NCBI GenBank assembly: GCA_903900265.1
Contig: CAIUMM010000176.1
Span: 1-60,375, forward strand
Length of the DNA: 60,375 bases
From: an uncultured Pseudomonadota bacterium
GTDB taxonomy: Bacteria; Myxococcota_A; UBA796; SXON01
Direction of reading: 5' to 3'
Shown here in pieces: positions 25,085 through 31,639 of the stretch. The position numbers and the translations under genes were made by a program. Each line of letters starts with the position of its first letter. Position 1 is the stretch's first letter. A model generated the notes under the pieces. That model did no database searches, was not told the origin of the DNA, and saw only the letters and a list, made by a program, of their open reading frames with translations.

Positions 25085-26146
25085 CAGGTTCTGGACTTTT
25101 TGGGAGCAACGCCACAGGAGCCGTTTGTCGCGTTCGTGCATGACATCGACCTCCACGTTCCGCTCGCGTTTGACACGGTGGATGCCGACGATCCTTTGGC
25201 CGATGCCTCTGCGTGGGCCGGCGGGCAGCAATATCTGGACATCTACCGCACGCTCGCGGCCGAGAAGGGCGCCGCCGAAGCACAAGCGGCGATCATCGGG
25301 CATTACGATCGGATGTTGTCCAAGTACGACGAGCGCGTTGGACAGATGTTGGCCGCCTTGGACAAGGCTGGGCTATCCGACCATACCGTGATCGTCGTCA
25401 CCTCGGATCACGGCGATGACTTCTTCCTGCACGCGGACGTCGATCATGGCCTGCTCTACGACAGCACCACGCGCATACCGTTGATCCTCGTCGATCCCCG
25501 GGCCTCTGCCAAAGGGGTGGTGGTGGACGACGTGGTGCAGTCCGTCGACCTCGCGCCGACGCTGCTCGAGCTGGCCGGCATTCAACCGGACGCGCAGATG
25601 GATGGACGATCGTTGACTTCGTTTCTTGGATATCGCGCCGCAAAGTATACGTCTCGCCCTGTGTTTTCCCTGTCGGACGCCTGCCACGCAAGCTGGCGCG
25701 AAGGCGGGCTGAAGCTGATCCTGCGCGACCACGCGGCGGGGCGCCTCGCTTGGTACCCCGCCACTGAGGATGCCGCACAGGTGGACGCGGTCCTGCCCTT
25801 CCTCGAAGCCCAGCGCATCACCGACGTGACGTTGCCGTTGTGCACGAGCTTGCAACGTGGGGGGCAGGGCGCGGCGGTCTCGGTGGGTGAGCGCGCGTTC
25901 TTGGAGCTGTACGATCTCGCGGCGGACCCCGACGAGCAACGCAGCGTCGCCCCGGATCGGCCCGATGACGTCGCGCGGCTGCTTCGTAAGCTTTTGGCGA
26001 CGTTGAACACCTACAGCGGCGCGCAGGGCACTACAGGTGGCACCACCGGGACGCCGTACACGTCTGAACAGATCCAAGCGATGAAGGCGCAGGGCTACTG
26101 GGGCTTTGTGGCCCCTCCGGACGCTGCCGGGGACAAACCCCAGTGA
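25077..26146 (+). pseudogene. 3' fragment of the interrupted sulfatase-like hydrolase
   Basis: The C-terminal part of the gene begun at 22852. Visible are FVAFVHDIDLHVPL, a long helical segment with LSKYDERVGQMLAALDKAG, and the metal-binding VIVVTSDHGDDF, followed by DSTTRIPLILVDP and DLAPTLLELAGI, all standard sulfatase elements. An open frame starts inside the insertion sequence at 24887 (ATG) and runs in frame into this fragment by chance, so a hybrid protein could be made, but without the metal-binding N-terminus. The original protein probably was membrane-anchored with the catalytic domain outside. Codon use matches the 5' fragment, so the break is recent. Confidence 0.8.
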
Positions 26147-26213
26147 CCGCTCGCCCCGGTGCCGTCGCGATCGCGCCGTCGGGTGTTACCGGGTGGGAAA
26201 GCAGGTAGTGCAT

Positions 26214-26576
26214 ATGCGTTGGTCGACCATCATCCGCCTCATGTTCGTGCTCTCGCTGGCGCTGTCTGCGGCGATGTTCACGGTCCAAAATTCCTCGCGG
26301 ACGACGCTGCTCTCGTTCGACGTGTATTTTGCGGCGTGGGAGCTCTCGCGGCCGGTGCCGGTCTCTGCGGTGGTTTGGGCGAGCGTCGCGGTGGGCGCCC
26401 TGCTCGCGTGGATGATGGGCCTGCGGCGCCGAATCACGATGGGGCGCACGATCGCGCGGTTGGAGCAGGAGGCGCTGTTGCGCTCGGCGGGGCGTCCCGA
26501 GGCGCGCAGCGAATCTGCGGAAGTGCGCGGGGCGAAGAGCGCAGATCCGGTGGCTGGGGACGACTGGGGCCGCTGA
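26214..26576 (+). CDS. LapA-domain (DUF1049-like) small membrane protein
   Basis: A 120-residue protein with two membrane helices: IIRLMFVLSLALSAAMFTVQN and VSAVVWASVAVGALLAWMMGL. The pattern, helix, FTVQN, a short loop with a Phe-rich turn, second helix, and then a basic segment (RRRITMGRTIARLEQE), matches lipopolysaccharide assembly protein A-like proteins. The C-terminal 45 residues are charged and probably cytoplasmic. ATG 26214 was chosen; the frame extends back to 26106, but without a recognisable start. It lies downstream of the interrupted sulfatase-like gene and converges on the MYXO-CTERM gene, seven bases away. Confidence 0.75.
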   Translation: MRWSTIIRLMFVLSLALSAAMFTVQNSSRTTLLSFDVYFAAWELSRPVPVSAVVWASVAVGALLAWMMGLRRRITMGRTIARLEQEALLRSAGRPEARSESAEVRGAKSADPVAGDDWGR

Positions 26577-26583
26577 ACCTGGG

Positions 26584-27606
26584 CTATTTGCGCCTGCGCA
26601 GCGCGGTGGCGCCGATGAGGCCAGATAGCAGCAGCGCGACGGGGAGGGGACGCTGCGGAGCGGTTGCGCAGCCGCAGGAGGCGCACGGGGGCGTGCCGGT
26701 CTCGGCGCAGGGGATCAGCCGGAAACGGAACGGACTGGTCTCCGAGGTGGTGACGAAGCCGCCGTCTGCGGTCACGCCGATCGCTTCGCCTTGGGGATCG
26801 GTCCCGAGGTCAAGCGATACGGGTTTTTGCGCCCAGGTCTGCGCCGTGAACGCGCAGTCCTGCCATACCCACGCGCTGCTGAGCGTGCGGATCACCGCCG
26901 TGGTCGCGGTCATCGCGCCGCCGGTCGCGGCGCCGTCCAGCTGCAGCTCGGCTTCGCGGGTCAGCGTGTCGGGCGTGTCCGCGCAGCTAAGCGCGTCGAC
27001 CCTGTATACTTTGGCCTCGCCGTCCGACTCCTTGGTGACGATGCGAATCGTGCCGGCTTCGGCTGAGTCCGCCGGCGAGACCAACAGGGTCTCGGCGTTG
27101 CGCGCCCCGTCTTCGTATTGAAGCGCGCAGCCTACGGCATCGACGATGGTCTCGGCGCTCTCGGGGACGACCCACAGGGTGATCGATGCCCGGAGCTCGT
27201 CGTTGTCGCCGATGTCGGCGATGTAGAGGCATTGGTCGCCCAAGCTACCGGCCAGCGCGTCCGGGCAGGGGCCGCTCGCGAGGTCCTCCCAGTCGGTGTT
27301 GGTCGCGTTTACGATGACCTGCTCGCCGCGAAACGCCCCCGAAGCGTCGAACATGTGCAGCGACGCGGGGCCGCCAGCGTCATCGAGGGTGTAGAAAAGG
27401 GCGTTGTCCCCGGTTTCGAGGGTGCTCGCCGCTACCCCGGAGGACTCGGGGGACTCCACATCGGCGTCGGTGAGCGGCCCGGCTTCGTCCCACGCGATGC
27501 ACGTTTCCTCGGCCTGAGCCGTCGGCGCGGCGCTCCACCACAAGGCCAGCGCAAACCCGGCCGTGCGTCGCGCCGCCCATGGAATCCGGGACGAACTTAT
27601 TGCCAT
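26584..27606 (-). CDS. exported protein with MYXO-CTERM-type sorting tag
   Basis: A 340-residue protein with a signal peptide (SSRIPWAARRTAGFALALWWSA, cleavage after AQA) and a C-terminal CASCGCATAP, hydrophobic helix (VALLLSGLIGATAL) and terminal RRRK. The Cys-Gly-Cys/helix/Arg order is that of MYXO-CTERM surface-sorting tags of Myxococcota. The body is rich in Ala, Asp and Thr and has several Cys (GPCPDALAGSLGDQCLYIAD) with a beta-propeller-like feel (VYRVDALSC, AIGVTADGGFVTTSE), but I cannot name a family. It is last in the five-gene minus-strand cassette; its ATG lies 10 bases inside the receiver gene. Confidence 0.75.
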   Translation of the reverse strand: MAISSSRIPWAARRTAGFALALWWSAAPTAQAEETCIAWDEAGPLTDADVESPESSGVAASTLETGDNALFYTLDDAGGPASLHMFDASGAFRGEQVIVNATNTDWEDLASGPCPDALAGSLGDQCLYIADIGDNDELRASITLWVVPESAETIVDAVGCALQYEDGARNAETLLVSPADSAEAGTIRIVTKESDGEAKVYRVDALSCADTPDTLTREAELQLDGAATGGAMTATTAVIRTLSSAWVWQDCAFTAQTWAQKPVSLDLGTDPQGEAIGVTADGGFVTTSETSPFRFRLIPCAETGTPPCASCGCATAPQRPLPVALLLSGLIGATALRRRK

Positions 27607-28058
27607 TTTTGAGCCTGATCGCGTTCGTACACCAGCGTAGTTATCGCGCGCAGCAGCACCTCGAAAGGCGCCGGCTTTGGAATCCGCGCGTGGACGCGCT
27701 CGCCCAACAGCTTGGTCAGGATCGGATCGGTGCACGCGGTGTGGGCGAGGACCAGCGGCGCCGGATCGAGGCGGTCGATCTCGTCGAGCAAGACCAAACC
27801 GCCGAGGTGCTCGATGTCTTCGGCGTACTTGCGCGCGCGGGGACCCAAGGCGCCGCGGAGGCGAGCACCCAGCGGGATGAACAGGTCGGTGACGACGATG
27901 TCCACGCCGCCGCGTTCGGAGGGCGTATGGAGGATCTCAACCGCTCGCTCTACGGTGTTCGCGAGGAGGATCTCCACCTCCGGCCCCAAGGCGTCTTGCA
28001 AGATCCGAGCGATGGGCTCGATGTTTGCCGGGTCGTCGTCTACAAAAAGCAGCCTCAT
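27597..28058 (-). CDS. single-domain response regulator (REC)
   Basis: A 153-residue receiver protein without output domain. The acidic pocket is LLFVDDDP (Asp7-9), the phospho-acceptor is Asp58 in VVTDLFIP, and the conserved Lys is Lys128 in IPKPAPF. A short insertion after beta-3 (GARLRGALGPRARKYAED) is somewhat longer than in CheY. It would pass phosphate between a histidine kinase and partners, but no histidine kinase gene is nearby; a Hanks-type Ser/Thr kinase is encoded in the same operon. ATG 28058 overlaps the previous stop (ATGA). Confidence 0.85.
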   Translation of the reverse strand: MRLLFVDDDPANIEPIARILQDALGPEVEILLANTVERAVEILHTPSERGGVDIVVTDLFIPLGARLRGALGPRARKYAEDIEHLGGLVLLDEIDRLDPAPLVLAHTACTDPILTKLLGERVHARIPKPAPFEVLLRAITTLVYERDQAQKWQ

Positions 28059-28366
28059 CGCACACGCCGCTGGAGGGCGACCAGCGCGAGCGCTACGAGC
28101 AGCAGCCCGCTCGAAGGCGCGCTGACCGCGCTGCAAGTCCAGCTCAGCCCGCCATCTTCGGTGCGCGCGTCCAGAACGGTGGGGCAGCCTTCATCGGCGA
28201 CCCCGTTACAGTTATCGTCGACGAGGTTGCAGGCCTCGGTGGCTTTGGGGTTCACGCTGGCGTCGTTGTCGTCGCAGTCGTCCCCACCGGCGAGCGTCGA
28301 GAGGAAGCTGTCGCCATCGGCGTCGGCGCGCAGTCCTGTGTCCGCGGCGGTGTCGAGCGCGCTCAA
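28055..28366 (-). CDS. small protein with MopE-like metal-binding motif and C-terminal anchor
   Basis: A 103-residue protein with a DADGDSF/GGDDCDDNDASVNP/EACNLVDDNCNG sequence that matches the MopE-type (PF11617) motif, which binds Ca2+ or copper, and a C-terminal tail with a Cys, a hydrophobic helix (GLLLVALALVAL) and QRRVR, similar to a MYXO-CTERM tag. No signal peptide is seen from the TTG at 28366, whose last bases form TTGA with the upstream stop. Either the start is wrong or export is unusual; an upstream frame exists but is not credible. The tail implies surface display. It overlaps the response regulator start by 4 bases. Confidence 0.6.
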   Translation of the reverse strand: MSALDTAADTGLRADADGDSFLSTLAGGDDCDDNDASVNPKATEACNLVDDNCNGVADEGCPTVLDARTEDGGLSWTCSAVSAPSSGLLLVALALVALQRRVR

Positions 28367-29847
28367 AACCGCAGCTCCGTCGCGAGCGTGGCGTCCCCGA
28401 ACAACAGCCCGGGACCTGCGCCAAGTCGGGCTTCGGCGCGGAGCCCGCCTGCGTTGCCGATCGCGATCGCCGCGCCGGCTGTCGCTGCGCCGAAAACCTG
28501 GGCGAACCCCGCGTTCCCCGGCGCGTCGACGACGTCTGCGCCGACCATCAGCCCCAACACCGGCGTCAGCGCTCGCTCGCATCGCTCCCATCGGCCTTCG
28601 AAGGTCATCGGGACGCTCGCCCGAAACACGCTGCCGCCCCCCGCCTCGACCGGCAGATCCGAGCGCGTCGCCGCGGGGCGCAGCCCTACCGCGACGACCA
28701 CATTGGAACGAACCGCCCAGGACGCCGACAGTTCGAGGCCCGCAGCGAGCCCGGTGAGCCGGTCGAGCGGGGTCACTTCGCCGGAGTCGCTGGTCCGGGA
28801 CGCGTAGCGCAGCACCGGCCCGACGGTGATCGCTCCCTTCCAGGACCGCACCTCGCGACGTTGCGGCTCGTTGAGGGTCTCGGTGATCATCAGCTTTCCG
28901 TCTACCGCATCATAGATATCCACGGCGTCCTTACCGACGACCGCGTAGCGCACGACGTCCTCGGCCGCGCTGGACCGCAGCAGCTCGGCCGCGGCGACCA
29001 GCACCGCGGCGCCCTCCGCGCTCGAATCCGGCGCAGCGAGGGCGCGCGCGATGTCCGCGCTGTCGAGGCGCTCGCCCGCGGGCGCTACCCACACGAGCGT
29101 GCAGGAGCCGGGCATCAACTTCACGAGCTGTGCGGCGGTCACCTGTCCACCTTCCACCACCTGCACGAGGTTGGTCCCTGCCACGCCGCCCAACGCTTCG
29201 TTGGGGGCCACCGGCCTCCCGTTCAGGCGTATACCCGAGCTCTGTCCTGCAAAGATCAGCCGTGGCTGTCGACGGCGTGCCGACTCCGTGAGCGCGTCGC
29301 GTCGCGCATCCAACTCCGCTAAGAGCGCGCTGTCGAACCCGGCCGGCGCGGCGATGCCCATGCCGAACACCGCCGCTCGTGCCAGCGCGGCCTCGGCCTC
29401 GGAGCGGTGCGAGCTGCGCTCTTCGTCGTCCTCGGACGCGTCGGCGAGCTGCCCGTGCACGTCCGCTAAGGATAGCTGGAGGGCGACCAGATCGACGGCC
29501 GCGGGCGGGCGATCCAGACAGGCCGCTTCGACCTCGGCGGCGGCGAACATCGAGAGCGCGCGCGCGGTCTGCAGCATCGTAGTTTGGGCCCGCGCTTCCT
29601 GGAGGGAGGTGCGCCACGCGTCCAGATCGACGCTGCCGCCACAGTCGTCGTCTGCGGCGCGATTGACCACCGACACGACGTCAAACAGGTCGGTAAACGC
29701 TGAGACGCTGACGATCCGGGCCTGATCGCCCGTCATGCGCGTCAAGCGAGCGTCGCTCTCTACCGCCGGGCTTGTCGCCGTCACCACCAGCGTCCCAGCC
29801 CGCGCTCCGGTCGCCCAGAGCACCCCGAGCGCCCCCACCGTGAGCAT
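28363..29847 (-). CDS. exported protein with probable C-terminal beta-barrel
   Basis: A 494-residue protein with signal peptide (MLTVGALGVLWATGARA). The N-terminal half is Ala/Asp-rich and helical, with several TPR-like stretches. Around residue 210 is a PEGA-like stretch (RLNGRPVAP), and near residue 330 GKLMITETLNEP. The final 170 residues alternate polar and apolar residues (VGPVLRYASRTSDSGEV, LELSASWAVRSNVVVAVGLRP) and end in Phe, as in outer-membrane barrels. I do not recognise a named family. The start at ATG 29847 is two bases after the kinase stop; a TTG at 29886 lies inside the kinase. Confidence 0.7.
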   Translation of the reverse strand: MLTVGALGVLWATGARAGTLVVTATSPAVESDARLTRMTGDQARIVSVSAFTDLFDVVSVVNRAADDDCGGSVDLDAWRTSLQEARAQTTMLQTARALSMFAAAEVEAACLDRPPAAVDLVALQLSLADVHGQLADASEDDEERSSHRSEAEAALARAAVFGMGIAAPAGFDSALLAELDARRDALTESARRRQPRLIFAGQSSGIRLNGRPVAPNEALGGVAGTNLVQVVEGGQVTAAQLVKLMPGSCTLVWVAPAGERLDSADIARALAAPDSSAEGAAVLVAAAELLRSSAAEDVVRYAVVGKDAVDIYDAVDGKLMITETLNEPQRREVRSWKGAITVGPVLRYASRTSDSGEVTPLDRLTGLAAGLELSASWAVRSNVVVAVGLRPAATRSDLPVEAGGGSVFRASVPMTFEGRWERCERALTPVLGLMVGADVVDAPGNAGFAQVFGAATAGAAIAIGNAGGLRAEARLGAGPGLLFGDATLATELRF

Positions 29848-29849
29848 CG

Positions 29850-31538
29850 CTACTCGTCGACCCAAACGCTGTCCTGAAAGTTCCAAATCCGCCGTGCTTC
29901 ATCCCCGCCGATCACGGTGACCTTGAAGGTCTTGGGATCGCCGGAGTCCGGGATCAGCTTCACGGTGTGCGGCCCGGCCGGCAACGGCTGGCGGAGCAGC
30001 GGCGTGCGTTTGACGAAGGAACCATCGATCAGCACGTCCGCAGCAGGCTCGGACCCGATGGACAAGAAGCCGGTTGCGGGCGCCGGAGCGGCGCTTCGAG
30101 GCTCGCGGGGGAGCGGGGCAGGGACGGCAGGCGCGGGGATCGCGACCGACGCTGGGATGGCGACCGGCGCTGGGACCGCGACGGGCGCATCCATCGGTAC
30201 CGGCGCGGCCTCAGACGGCACGCGGATCGGTCCGGAGACGCGAGGCGTCGAAGGAGCCGCAGGCGCGGGTTGCTGCTGCAGCACAAGCGCCGGCGCGGGC
30301 TGAAAAGGGTCAGCGAGGGCGGACAGATCTGGCGGCGGTGCCTGCCGCTCCGAGACCGGTGCGCTGCTCCGGAACAGCTGCCACGCGGCGAACGCCATGA
30401 TCGCCACCGCAACGCCGCCGAGAGCGACACCGCCAAGCACCCAGCCGATGCCCAGCGAGCGCTTCCGCGCCGGCCTCGCCGGTCGGTCGATCTGCGGACC
30501 ATGGGAGTCCCCCACCCGGATAGGCAAGCCGGCGTTCGCACGCGCGGGGTTGATGGTGGACGACGAGCGCTTGCGGTCCTGGGCGCCGACCTGCACCGAC
30601 CCATCCTGCTGGTGAAGGTCGTTGGCGAGCGCTAGCAAGCCCTCATGCGCGGTCAGCGGGTCTCCCACCAGAGCCCCGAGCGCCTTGCCAAAGTGGGCCG
30701 CGCTCGGAAACCGCGCCGCGGGATCCCGCTGCAACGCACGGATCAGCACCGGGGCGAGGTCGGGTCGAGCGTTTGCCGCCGCGCGTCGCGCCGCCTCGTC
30801 GTGCACCAAACCGGCGCGGATCAGCTCGTTGTCCCGCTCATGGAACAGCGGCTCGCCCGTAGAAAGTTCGTACAACAAAGCGCCCAGTCCGAAGATGTCA
30901 GCGGCGGGCCCGACGGCGTGACCGTGGGCCTGCTCCAAGGACATGTAGCCCCAGGTGCCTCTCACGCTGTTTCCGGTGGACGCTTCGCCCCCGCCGCGCG
31001 CGCTGGAGATGCCGAAGTCGAGCACCTTGACGACGCCTTGGCGGTTGACCATGAGGTTGGACGGCTTGATGTCCCGGTGCACCAGATGCAGGGGTTCGCC
31101 GTTCTCATCCGACAAGGTGTGTGCGTAGTGAAGCCCGGCGCACACTTGCCTGCCGATCTCCGCGATCAGCGTGGTAGACACGGGGTTTTGGGAACGACGC
31201 GCGTGCGAGATCAGCTTGCGGAGCGTGAAGCCCTCGATGTACTCCATCACCAAGTACAGCAGATCTCCCTCCCGGTTGAACTGCTGCACCCGCACGAGGT
31301 TCGGATGCTCCAGACGGGCCGAGATCTGGGCCTCGGTGATGAACAAGTCTTGAAACCCTGCGTCCGCCGCAAAGTCTGGGTGGATCACCTTGATGGCGAC
31401 GCGGGTGCTCACCCCGGCGAGCGAGTCCAGACGGCCCTCGTAGACGCGCGCCATGCCGCCGGCCGACACGGGACGGACCAGCCGGTACGGGCCCAGCTGC
31501 TGGTCGCCGGTTTGCAGATCGAGGTCGACGAAAGACAT
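29850..31538 (-). CDS. Hanks-type Ser/Thr protein kinase, membrane-anchored, PEGA-like C-terminus
   Basis: A 562-residue PknB-like kinase. The catalytic domain (about 15-285) has the glycine loop SAGGMARVY, Lys50 (VAIK), catalytic Asp156 (HRDIKPSN), Asp174 of DFG and the activation-loop RGTWGYMSLEQA. After a juxtamembrane segment of about 80 residues comes one helix (WVLGGVALGGVAVAIMAFAAW). The outer region is a Pro/Ala-rich linker with repeated PAPVAIPASVAIP-like units and a PEGA-like beta domain at the end (FLSIGSEPAADVLIDG...PHTVKLIP). It probably senses envelope signals. It is the first gene of the cassette and is divergent from the SPFH gene. Confidence 0.93.
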   Translation of the reverse strand: MSFVDLDLQTGDQQLGPYRLVRPVSAGGMARVYEGRLDSLAGVSTRVAIKVIHPDFAADAGFQDLFITEAQISARLEHPNLVRVQQFNREGDLLYLVMEYIEGFTLRKLISHARRSQNPVSTTLIAEIGRQVCAGLHYAHTLSDENGEPLHLVHRDIKPSNLMVNRQGVVKVLDFGISSARGGGEASTGNSVRGTWGYMSLEQAHGHAVGPAADIFGLGALLYELSTGEPLFHERDNELIRAGLVHDEAARRAAANARPDLAPVLIRALQRDPAARFPSAAHFGKALGALVGDPLTAHEGLLALANDLHQQDGSVQVGAQDRKRSSSTINPARANAGLPIRVGDSHGPQIDRPARPARKRSLGIGWVLGGVALGGVAVAIMAFAAWQLFRSSAPVSERQAPPPDLSALADPFQPAPALVLQQQPAPAAPSTPRVSGPIRVPSEAAPVPMDAPVAVPAPVAIPASVAIPAPAVPAPLPREPRSAAPAPATGFLSIGSEPAADVLIDGSFVKRTPLLRQPLPAGPHTVKLIPDSGDPKTFKVTVIGGDEARRIWNFQDSVWVDE

Positions 31539-31573
31539 CGCATGACGCTTATCCCGGCGCAGCAAACGAGCGC

Positions 31574-31623
31574 AGAAAGGTCGGAAAGGGTAGGGGGAGC
31601 CGTCCGCCTTTCGACCGCTTTCT
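31574..31623. promoter_or_regulatory. imperfect dyad in the divergent kinase/SPFH promoter region
   Basis: AGAAAGGTCGGAAAGG (31574-31589) is an imperfect inverted repeat of CCTTTCGACCGCTTTCT (31607-31623), with an offset of two bases. It lies in the about 100-base gap between divergent genes, and could be an operator or a transcript hairpin. Assigned by position only. Confidence 0.3.
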
Positions 31624-31639
31624 CCCGGATGTACTCCTC

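Noticed and set aside
28366..28591. Longer upstream reading of the MopE-like gene
   Set aside because: The extension lies inside the upstream exported protein gene in another frame, is an Arg-rich out-of-frame sequence, and gives no signal peptide.
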